From assembly GCA_035760705.1 (NCBI GenBank), contig DASTSL010000154.1, positions 1 through 24,470 of the forward strand: DNA of 24,470 nucleotides, written 5' to 3'. This DNA is from Allomeiothermus sp035760705. Its GTDB lineage: Bacteria; Deinococcota; Deinococci; Deinococcales; Thermaceae. Below the pieces are notes generated by a model, which worked only from the letters and a program-made list of their open reading frames with translations, searched no databases and was not told the DNA's origin. Position numbers and translations under genes: made by a program. Of this stretch, positions 7,606 to 18,392 are shown in pieces (position 1 is the first letter of the stretch; each line of letters starts with the position of its first letter).

Positions 7606-9561
7606 CTACTTCCCCTCATCCCAAGTCAGGTCGGGGTCGGTGAGCGCCTTTTCCGGGGGGAGGTCGGTGAAGAGGGTATAGGAGACCGTGTAGGTCCCCG
7701 GGGCCAGCTTCCCCAGGTTGAAGGTGCTGCCCTCGAGCCGGGCCGCGCTGGGCTGCCCCTGGCCCTGGCGCAGGTTGGCCGTACCGCGTACCGCCGGGGT
7801 GCCACCCCCCGCCGGAAGGGGATCGGTCACCCGGAGGTTATCCACAGCCTTATCCACAGTGAGGATCAGGCTCACCGTGTAGTTGGCCCCGTCATAGGCC
7901 AGGCTTTTGGCCAGCGTGACCCCCCCGCCCGGCGTCACCCGGCTCAGGGTCAGGCTAGTCGAGCGCACCTGTACGGCGGCCTCGGCGGCCAGGCCCCCCG
8001 GCTCGAGGCTAGCCCGCACCGTTCCCGCCGAACAAACCCGGGTAGGTGCGGCCAGCGTTAGGGCCTCCTGGGCTGAGAGGCTGCCGCTAGCCTCGAGCTT
8101 GGCGTCGCTGGTAAAGCCACGCGGCAGCGTGAGCTTGAGCGTAGAGGGCAGGGTGTAGGGAAAGTCGGTGCTGGCGATGGCGGTGAGGTTGGTGGTCTGG
8201 CAGGCCAGTACGGCGTCGGGCGAGACCAGAAGCTGCAGCGCCACCTGGACCCGGTACTCGAGCGTCACCGTGGTGGTCTGCCCGTCCTTCACGGTGCCGG
8301 ACTTGGCCTCCACGCTCGCGCCGGGCAGCGGGGTAGGGGCCACCGGGTACTCGCCCGGGGCCAGCGGCAGGTTAGCCGGGGAACGCAGGGTTTGCCCGGC
8401 AGCCTGGAACGGCACCCCGCTCAGCGGGATTCGCTGACCCCCGACCAGCGCCACCGTCTCCACGTTCAACCCACCCTGGTTGGGCCGGGCCACGAAGCGG
8501 ACCCGGGCCGGGGCGGTGACCCGCACCTCGGCGTTGCCCACCACCTGGCCTTTGCCCTCGGGGACGCTGGCCGAAACCGCCACGTAACCCCTGGGCAGCA
8601 CCGGCTTGGCGGTGTCCCCGTCGAGGGTGTAGCTGGCTCCGGGGATGGGCCGCCCCTGGGGGTCTACCACCTCGACGACCACCGGTCCTAAAAGCTTGGC
8701 CCCCTGGGGGTCGGCGAAGGGCGGCAGGGTGGCGAAGAAGGGCTGGCCGTCGGCCTCCCCGCTGCGCGGCGAAGGAAGCGTCTCCAGCCGCAGGGCGAAG
8801 GAGTTGGAGAACTGCTTGGTGGCGGTGGAGATGCGGGCCACGATGCTCCAGTCCCCCACGCCTTCCTGGGTAACGCTGATCACGTCGGTAGCGGTGGAGC
8901 CGTTCCCCGAGACCGCCAGGGGGCGGTGGGTTCCGCCCGGCTGGAGGGCGAAAAGCTGGAGTTCGGAAGCCCCGTCGCCGTCGTAGTTGAGCAGGCGAAT
9001 CTGTTTGCCCACCAGCTCCGCCGGGAGGCGGAAGCGGGCCGCCAGGAGGTCCTCGTCGGGCCGGCCACGGGCGTTCACGGTGAAGGTGCTGGCCTGGATC
9101 TGGGCCGGGGCCGCTACCCGCAGGGCATAGGCGTTCTTGCCCCGCCCGCTCGAGACCACCTTGAGCGTGTAGGTCCCGGCGGGCAGCGGAGTCCCGATCC
9201 AGCGCTCCCAGGTGTGCGCGGTGGAGGTCTGGTAGGTCTTCTCGAGCACTTTCCCGGTTGGCCCGGTAAGGGTGAAGGTGGTGGAGAAAGCTCCACTCCC
9301 ATAGCGCTCGTCGCCGTAGTAGCCGCTCACCGCCCGCCCGTTCACGTAATCGTTGAGGTTGAGGGCCGGCGAATAAACCTCGAGGTTCAACGGCTTGTTC
9401 GCTGCCTCCTCGGGGATCACGATGCGGTACTGTTCGCCCTCGGTGAGCCACTTGAACTCGCTGCCGATGCTCACCAGTGGGATCGCTCCGCCCGACTGGG
9501 CCAGCCCCAGGCCACCCGCCCACGCGAGCACCGCCAGCAGAAGCGTTTTTGTCCGAATCAT
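7606..9561 (-). CDS. Secreted multidomain beta-rich protein with DUF11-like C-terminus
   Basis: A 651-residue exported protein. A signal peptide (1-21, ending GLGLAQ) is followed by beta-rich modules: a pre-peptidase C-terminal-like or jelly-roll-like part (about 30-150, ending PAGTYTLKVVSSGRGKNAYALRV, split here as PAGTYTLKVV and NAYALRV), a similar second unit (about 150-260), a carboxypeptidase-regulatory-like strand set (VEVVDPQGRPIPGASYTLDG, about 290-309), a Cys-containing part (LACQTTNLT, TRVCSAG) that may be disulfide bonded, and a C-terminal DUF11-like domain (about 555-640: DNLRVTDPLPAGGGTP, GTYTVSYTL). No enzymatic motif is visible. It probably acts in the periplasm or on the surface. 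The ATG is preceded by TAGACT at 9 nt. Confidence 0.75.
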   Translation of the reverse strand: MIRTKTLLLAVLAWAGGLGLAQSGGAIPLVSIGSEFKWLTEGEQYRIVIPEEAANKPLNLEVYSPALNLNDYVNGRAVSGYYGDERYGSGAFSTTFTLTGPTGKVLEKTYQTSTAHTWERWIGTPLPAGTYTLKVVSSGRGKNAYALRVAAPAQIQASTFTVNARGRPDEDLLAARFRLPAELVGKQIRLLNYDGDGASELQLFALQPGGTHRPLAVSGNGSTATDVISVTQEGVGDWSIVARISTATKQFSNSFALRLETLPSPRSGEADGQPFFATLPPFADPQGAKLLGPVVVEVVDPQGRPIPGASYTLDGDTAKPVLPRGYVAVSASVPEGKGQVVGNAEVRVTAPARVRFVARPNQGGLNVETVALVGGQRIPLSGVPFQAAGQTLRSPANLPLAPGEYPVAPTPLPGASVEAKSGTVKDGQTTTVTLEYRVQVALQLLVSPDAVLACQTTNLTAIASTDFPYTLPSTLKLTLPRGFTSDAKLEASGSLSAQEALTLAAPTRVCSAGTVRASLEPGGLAAEAAVQVRSTSLTLSRVTPGGGVTLAKSLAYDGANYTVSLILTVDKAVDNLRVTDPLPAGGGTPAVRGTANLRQGQGQPSAARLEGSTFNLGKLAPGTYTVSYTLFTDLPPEKALTDPDLTWDEGK

Positions 9562-9570
9562 CCTGTTGCG

Positions 9571-9576
9571 AGTCTA
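9571..9576 (-). promoter_or_regulatory. -10 box TAGACT before the ATG at 9561
   Basis: TAGACT on the minus strand ends 9 nt before the ATG. It is the third gene in the window with this exact hexamer next to its start codon. No -35 box is obvious. Confidence 0.4.
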
Positions 9577-9687
9577 TCAGGAAGCCGGGACTCGAGGGTG
9601 CGAAGCACTCAGGGTGAGCGCCCGACACTCCCCGATGGCGTACTTTGTACCTCTAGCCGTTGGTGGTGGCCGCGCCGCAAGATCCCC

Positions 9688-9717
9688 TAGCGCTCTGCGC
9701 CATAGCGCTTTGCGCCA
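9688..9717. repeat. Tandem 15-bp direct repeat, two copies
   Basis: TAGCGCTCTGCGCCA (9688-9702) is followed directly by TAGCGCTTTGCGCCA (9703-9717), with one difference. Each unit contains the palindrome AGCGCT. It lies between the stop of polB (9751) and the next minus-strand gene. A small hairpin CGGGC-CCTC-GCCCG (9725-9738) sits 13 nt past the polB stop and could help terminate it. Confidence 0.7.
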
Positions 9718-9750
9718 GGTAGAGCGGGCCCTCGCCCGGCCACTGCTCGA

Positions 9751-12024
9751 TTAGCTGATTTTGAGCGGCTGGATCGCCTCGAGCGGAGTATCGAAGAGCC
9801 CCGGTTGCACCTCGAGCCGGAAGAGCGAGTCGAAGTCCTCCGGGGTGAAGGCCTTGCGCAGCCGCTCGGCGTAGGATTCGCGCAATACCCGGATGTAGTG
9901 GCCGATATCGTAGTCTCGAGCGTCGGATTCTTTCTCCGAGAGCACCCGCCACTGCCCGCCGGAAGCCCGGTAGATGCGCACCCGCTCGCCCACCGCCCAC
10001 TCGCTGCGCCCCGAGGCCAGCATGGCTTCGTAGACGGCTTCGCTACGGCTCGAGGCCGCGTACTGCTGGGGGGTCTTGCTCAGCTTGGCCCGGTTGGAAA
10101 CTTCCGCCACGGTATATTCGCGTTTTTGTAGGCGCTGCACGGTCTCGAGAAACCCCGCCCGCAACCCCGGAATGTCCCCCTCGAGCAGACACCGCAAGGC
10201 TCCTTGGAGCCAGGCCTCGGCGAAGGGCTCGGCTCGACTCGAGCGCAGTGCCCCCCCGCGTACCACCAGCCTGCCGTCGTAACCGAGCAGGGCATAGTTC
10301 TTCACCTCATGGCTGAACATGGCCCGGTAGCGCCCGTCGAACTCGAGGCGCAACCCCTCGGGCAAGGTGGCCGCGACCTCCACCACCAGCGCCCGCTCTC
10401 GGGCCTCGTCCCACCCCTCCGGCACGCTGACATATACCCCGTCGGTGTCGGCTTCGATCAGGGTCGCCCCCCGCGCCCCGAGTTCCTGGCAGACCTGCTG
10501 CAAGATCTCCCGGCCCCTTCGGGTGATCTCGTCGGCAGCCTGGCGGTCGGCGAACCAGGCCATCCTGCCAGCCCCCAAATAGCCGTAGGCCGAGTTCACC
10601 ACCAGCTTCATGGCGGCCTGCATGGCCTCGTGCTCACCGTGCTCGAGCGAACTCTTCTCGGTCCGCTGGGCGGCGGCTTTGTGCAGCAGCCGTAGCGCCG
10701 TGAGCCGGTCCACCAGATGCACGAAAGCCCCCAGGGTGTCGCACTTGGGGCCGATCCCGTAGAGCCGGATCAGCGAGGGGTAGAGGCTGGCGATATCGGC
10801 CTTGACCACCCGCTCGGCGACCCCGGTGGCGAAGAGGATCAGAGCACCCCCGGCGTGGGGCTCGCTCGAGGGCGCTTCTTCCGAGCGCGGCAGGGCAGCT
10901 TCCGCCTGGAGGTAGGCCCGCACCAGCATGGGCTCGAGGATGCCGGTGGCGGTTCCCGCGTAGGCCACCCGCTCGTAGCGGCGGGGGGCCATCCGGGCCA
11001 GGGCGAAGGTCGAGGTGTGCAGCCGCCGGGCGATGGCGTCCACCTCGCCCACGTCCTGCAGGGCGTAGCGCCGCACCTGCTCGGGGTCGCGCTGGTAGGT
11101 CTCGTAGATGGTGTGACCCTCGAGGTATACCCGGTCCTCCGCCGCCACCCCGAAGAAGCGGGCCACGTCCTTGAGCCCATGGCTGGGCAGAGCCCGCACC
11201 ACGAAGTCCACCCGCCAAGTGGCGTCCAGGGTGTCCAGCATCTCTCTACCCGCCACCGTGAAGCGGGTGCCCCGCCCGTTCTCGAGCTGCACCAGCTCGA
11301 GCGGCCCCGGGGAACGGCCCAGCTCGAGGCGAATCCCCTGGGCCTTGGCCCGCCCGGCCAGGAACGGCAGGTCGAAGCCCATCAGGTTGTGGTTCTCGAT
11401 GGCGTCGGGGTCGCGCTCCCGGATCAGGGCACAGAGATCTTGGATCAACCGGGGCTCGTCCTCGGGGCGGGGGGCTTCCAAGATCTGCTCGAGCCCCCGC
11501 GAATCGCGCACCGCGGCCATGAAGATGCGGCCCTTGGCGGGGGTCAGGTCGGTGGTCTCGAGGTCGAACTGGAGACGGTGCAGGGCGCTAAAGGGGAGAT
11601 CGCGGAAGTAGCTGCGCCCGGTCTGTATCAAGTACTGCTCGACTGCCCCGGGGCAGTAGTAGTCGTCGAGTTCGTCCAGGCTGCCGACCTCCCGGCCCAA
11701 CCGCCGGCTGGCCCCCTCGAGCAGGATGCGCTCGAGCGAGCGACCGTCCCGGGCGCTCACAAGGTAGCGCAGCGAGCCCGCCGGGCCGGGGAGTTCGCGG
11801 TAGGAGAAGGGGGCGGTGTCGTCCCGGACGAGCTTGGAGCCCAGGGGGGCTAAGTCTTTGAGGTGGGCCGCGTACAGCCAGGGGCGAAAGCGGGCGGCCT
11901 CGGCGACCACCCGCTCCCCCAGACGCCGCCAGACCAGGGCCCGGCCCTCGGGAGAAGCCCACACGCTCACGATGCCCGGCGTGGGGTCCCAGCCGAACAG
12001 CCAGGGGTCGTGGGGTTCATTCAT
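9751..12024 (-). CDS. Family B DNA polymerase with 3'-5' exonuclease, archaeal-like
   Basis: A 757-residue enzyme, close in length to archaeal PolB. The proofreading domain has Exo I FDLETT (D154, E156), Exo II around NHNLMGFDLPF (D218) and Exo III YALQD (Y320, D324). The polymerase domain has motif A ADIASLYPSLI (D410), motif B KLVVNSAYGYLG (K473, Y480) and motif C EADTDGVYV (D526, D528). DTDG in place of the commoner DTDS, followed by KNYAL and a DGRLVVRG strand, resembles Thermococcales PolB. All catalytic carboxylates are present, so it should be active. Such enzymes accompany the normal PolI and PolIII of Thermaceae and may serve repair or lesion bypass (inference). It lies 57 nt downstream of glmS on the same strand, behind a probable terminator. 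Confidence 0.92.
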   Translation of the reverse strand: MNEPHDPWLFGWDPTPGIVSVWASPEGRALVWRRLGERVVAEAARFRPWLYAAHLKDLAPLGSKLVRDDTAPFSYRELPGPAGSLRYLVSARDGRSLERILLEGASRRLGREVGSLDELDDYYCPGAVEQYLIQTGRSYFRDLPFSALHRLQFDLETTDLTPAKGRIFMAAVRDSRGLEQILEAPRPEDEPRLIQDLCALIRERDPDAIENHNLMGFDLPFLAGRAKAQGIRLELGRSPGPLELVQLENGRGTRFTVAGREMLDTLDATWRVDFVVRALPSHGLKDVARFFGVAAEDRVYLEGHTIYETYQRDPEQVRRYALQDVGEVDAIARRLHTSTFALARMAPRRYERVAYAGTATGILEPMLVRAYLQAEAALPRSEEAPSSEPHAGGALILFATGVAERVVKADIASLYPSLIRLYGIGPKCDTLGAFVHLVDRLTALRLLHKAAAQRTEKSSLEHGEHEAMQAAMKLVVNSAYGYLGAGRMAWFADRQAADEITRRGREILQQVCQELGARGATLIEADTDGVYVSVPEGWDEARERALVVEVAATLPEGLRLEFDGRYRAMFSHEVKNYALLGYDGRLVVRGGALRSSRAEPFAEAWLQGALRCLLEGDIPGLRAGFLETVQRLQKREYTVAEVSNRAKLSKTPQQYAASSRSEAVYEAMLASGRSEWAVGERVRIYRASGGQWRVLSEKESDARDYDIGHYIRVLRESYAERLRKAFTPEDFDSLFRLEVQPGLFDTPLEAIQPLKIS

Positions 12025-12033
12025 ACCCGGGGT

Positions 12034-12081
12034 AAAAACGGCCTGCTCGAGCCCTAGGCCGAATGAGCCACTGGCCTGGGC

Positions 12082-12083
<2 letters not shown>
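12034..12083 (-). terminator. Probable terminator of glmS
   Basis: On the minus strand GAGCCC-A-GGCC (12083 downward) pairs with GGCC-TA-GGGCTC (ending at 12049) around a 12-nt loop. The 5' arm overlaps the glmS stop codon. Five T's follow at 12038-12034. The hairpin is interrupted by a small internal loop. Confidence 0.5.
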
Positions 12084-13896
<1,813 letters not shown>

Positions 13897-14392
13897 GTAT
13901 GACCTCGCTGTGCGCTCATAGCTGAATGCCGAACGCCAAGACCGGCGCGGCGCGCTATGGGAGAAAGCTTTGATGCCGTTCGATGTTGAGGTTGGGTTCT
14001 TTTTGGGCCCTGCTCCCGGATTGTCCCGTGCTCGCGCGCCGGGCTTTCTCCTAGGGGCTTATCTGGGCGGAAGGGGAGGGCATTCCCCTGGCGGCATCCG
14101 CGGATCTTCGATCTTTCACAGCCGGGTGGGCTGCTTATCTCTTTCTCTGTCTCGGTGCCATGATCAAATATTTGTACCGAGTTCAGACTTGGAGTCCGCC
14201 TCCTCGTAAGGTAAACGGGTCGCGGGTTTGGAGATGCGGGAGGATCTTTTCAAGCCTACTGCATCCCTTCGCCGTCCCCGGCTTACCCCCTGCGCTATCC
14301 GCTTTGAGTCTTATACCCCCTTTCCGTAAGGTACACATCGTACCCAACGTGAGTATACATTAAGATTTTCGGCTCTAGGGGCTCATTCTCTC
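13897..14392. other. Long divergent intergenic region between glmS and slpA
   Basis: About 500 nt without a supportable gene. Open frames here (for example 13970-14209) have no ribosome-binding site and give biased peptides without recognisable domains. It must hold the glmS promoter, which I could not locate convincingly, and upstream control elements of slpA. Two copies of GTAAGGTA[AC]AC lie exactly 120 bp apart (14206-14216, 14326-14336), the second overlapping a perfect GGTAC-N5-GTACC inverted repeat. Confidence 0.5.
14330..14344. promoter_or_regulatory. Candidate operator GGTAC-N5-GTACC upstream of slpA
   Basis: GGTAC (14330-14334) and GTACC (14340-14344) form a perfect 5-bp inverted repeat, 48 bp before the slpA -35 box. 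It overlaps the second GTAAGGTA[AC]AC copy. Regulator-binding upstream of slpA is known in Thermus, but the link to this site is inference. Confidence 0.3.
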
Positions 14393-14422
14393 TTGACAGG
14401 GACGATAAAACCTCAGTATGAT
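14393..14422 (+). promoter_or_regulatory. Strong SigA-type promoter of slpA
   Basis: A consensus TTGACA (14393-14398), an 18-bp spacer and TATGAT (14417-14422). It is the best promoter match in the window, fitting a very highly expressed gene. Transcription should start near 14429, leaving a leader of about 175 nt. Confidence 0.8.
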
Positions 14423-14428
14423 GCGCCC

Positions 14429-14604
14429 GGATGTGCAAGGTGAGACCTGAGTGAGCCCGATAAGGGCTACGGTTGCACCGGCAAGCATCCTGGCTACGGA
14501 GGCGGTTCAACGGCGGTAGGAGAGGAAACACGGCAACTCGCCCGAGGCCAATGAACTAATTCCTATGCCAGAAACCCTTCATGAGTAAGGGTGTGAGGAG
14601 GCAT
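14429..14604 (+). promoter_or_regulatory. Long structured 5' leader of slpA mRNA
   Basis: The leader has adjacent hairpins AGCCC-GATAA-GGGCT (14454-14468) and CGGT-TGC-ACCG (14470-14480), a purine-rich stretch around 14517-14530, and ends with AGGAGG only 3 nt before the slpA ATG. Two short frames lie inside: 14431-14454 (MCKVRPE), starting almost at the predicted 5' end, and 14565-14588 (MPETLHE), ending just before the ribosome-binding site. A long leader is known for Thermus slpA; the fine structure here is my reading only. It matches no riboswitch I know. Confidence 0.5.
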
Positions 14605-17352
<2,748 letters not shown>

Positions 17353-17368
17353 TCCCTAGAAGCCCCTT

Positions 17369-17397
17369 ACCCCCGCCTCCGGGCGGGGGTTCTTTTT
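17369..17397 (+). terminator. Intrinsic terminator of slpA
   Basis: ACCCCCGCC (17369-17377) pairs with GGCGGGGGT (17382-17390) around a 4-nt loop, followed directly by TCTTTTT. A textbook rho-independent terminator 17 nt after the slpA stop codon. Confidence 0.95.
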
Positions 17398-17399
17398 GC

Positions 17400-17405
17400 T
17401 ACATT
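17400..17405 (+). promoter_or_regulatory. -10-like box TACATT for the Uma2 gene
   Basis: TACATT fits TANNNT and lies directly after the slpA terminator and 17 nt before the GTG start of the Uma2 gene. The -35 region would fall in the terminator stem and has no clear match. Confidence 0.35.
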
Positions 17406-17422
17406 GAGCCCAGGGGTGCATT

Positions 17423-17971
17423 GTGGCGGTTGCCAAAAAACTACTCACCGCAGAAGAATTCTGGCTGCTCCCCGAGCACAGGCACGCCGAGCTAATTCAG
17501 GGTGAGATGGTAGACAGGATGCCTACAGGCGGAGTACCCGGAGACATTGCTTCGGAGATCAACTTTATCCTCAGGGCTTGGGTCAAGGAGACTGGTTTAG
17601 GGCGGGTAGGCCAGGAGGCGGGTTTTGTGGTCAGGCAAAATCCTGACCAAGTTCGAGCCCCAAACGTGTACTTTATCCGCAATGAGCGCATCCCAGAGGG
17701 TGGGGTTCCCCAGGGCTTCTGGCAGATCGCACCCGATTTGGTGGTAGAAGTGATCTCGCCCGGTGATACTGCCGAAGCCATCAAGGAAAAGCTCGAGGAT
17801 TACTTCGGCGCGGGTACGTCCGAAGTCTGGCTGGTGTACCCCAAAGCCAGACAGGTCGAGGCCTGTAGCCCGAGCGGGGTGACGCAGGTCTTCCGCGAAG
17901 CCGACATCCTGCAATCGCCGGATTTGCTGATCGGCTTTAGCTGTAAGGTTGTGGCGATTTTCCAGCCCTAG
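17423..17971 (+). CDS. Uma2-family (DUF820) putative PD-(D/E)xK nuclease, possibly inactive
   Basis: A 182-residue cytosolic protein with the Uma2 layout: LTAEEFWLLPEHRHAELIQGE at the N-terminus (written here as LTAEEFWLLPE and ELIQGEMV), then RAPNVYFIRNERIP, APDLVVEVISPGD, KEKLEDYFGAGTSEVWLVYP. The family has a restriction-endonuclease-like fold; its biological role is poorly known and it is expanded in some thermophiles and cyanobacteria. The usual APD at the second segment is APN here (Asn81; AAC where GAC would give Asp), so a probable metal-binding acid is lost, while Glu109 and Lys121/123 remain. GTG start with AGGGGTG 4 nt upstream. Its stop overlaps the tail of the convergent PIN remnant. 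Confidence 0.85.
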   Translation: MAVAKKLLTAEEFWLLPEHRHAELIQGEMVDRMPTGGVPGDIASEINFILRAWVKETGLGRVGQEAGFVVRQNPDQVRAPNVYFIRNERIPEGGVPQGFWQIAPDLVVEVISPGDTAEAIKEKLEDYFGAGTSEVWLVYPKARQVEACSPSGVTQVFREADILQSPDLLIGFSCKVVAIFQP

Positions 17972-18324
17972 GGGAACAGCTCGAGCTTGATCTTAGCCTG
18001 CACCGCCCCAAAGTGACGGCGGTCGAGGGCGGTGATCCGCCCTACGCCTAGCTCTTCGGCGATGGCGATAACGGCTGCATCTACGAAGCCCAGTCGGAGG
18101 TCTCGGTACTACTGACTGAGCTGCAAAACCCTTCGGTATCCGGCATCGGAGAGTTCCGCCGGTAGATAATGCCCACCGGATAGCTCGCCGTAAAAGTCGA
18201 GTTGCGCTGGTAAACCGATGTAACGGCCCAAAAAGTAATCCACTTCGGGAATAACCGGGTTCGGGACGATTAACCCGCCTACTTCTTTAGCTACGAGGGC
18301 TCGAGCCGACTCGTGCGCGTTATG
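17968..18324 (-). pseudogene. Broken PIN-domain (VapC-like) gene
   Basis: Read on the minus strand, one frame gives about 118 codons resembling a PIN ribonuclease: RALVAKEVGGLIVPNPVIPE, then YFLGRYIGLPAQLDFYGEL, and GFVDAAVIAIAEELGVGRIT followed by ALDRRHFGAV. The final block, with acids spaced as in D-A-A-x...TLD-R-R-x-F, is typical of VapC. An in-frame TAG (18109-18111) interrupts it and another TAG (18325-18327) cuts it off upstream. The expected first 20 or so residues, including the first catalytic Asp, are absent. The region upstream is the uvrB promoter, and no antitoxin gene is present. A decayed toxin or lone PIN gene. Confidence 0.8.
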
Positions 18325-18353
18325 CTAACAGACATCTCTCGTAGATTTCGATA

Positions 18354-18383
18354 TAGACATAATGTCCCCGTTTCAAGTAAACT
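18354..18383 (+). promoter_or_regulatory. Promoter of uvrB, nearly leaderless
   Basis: TAGACA (18354-18359), an 18-bp spacer and TAAACT (18378-18383). The -10 box ends 9 nt before the ATG, so the mRNA leader would be only about 2-4 nt. No Shine-Dalgarno is present. I see no evident damage-response operator. Confidence 0.6.
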
Positions 18384-18392
18384 AGAGAATCT

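Noticed and set aside
10717..11853. 378-residue plus-strand frame
   Set aside because: Antisense shadow of polB, which has all polymerase motifs in the opposite frame.
13897..14160. glmS ribozyme in the glmS leader
   Set aside because: The minus-strand leader lacks the GTTGACGAGG-like core and the conserved cleavage-site context.
13970..14209. 79-residue frame upstream of slpA
   Set aside because: No ribosome-binding site, low-complexity peptide without domain, and it lies in a region with regulatory repeats.
14429..14604. Known riboswitch class in the slpA leader
   Set aside because: I compared it by eye with c-di-GMP and c-di-AMP consensus cores and found no match.
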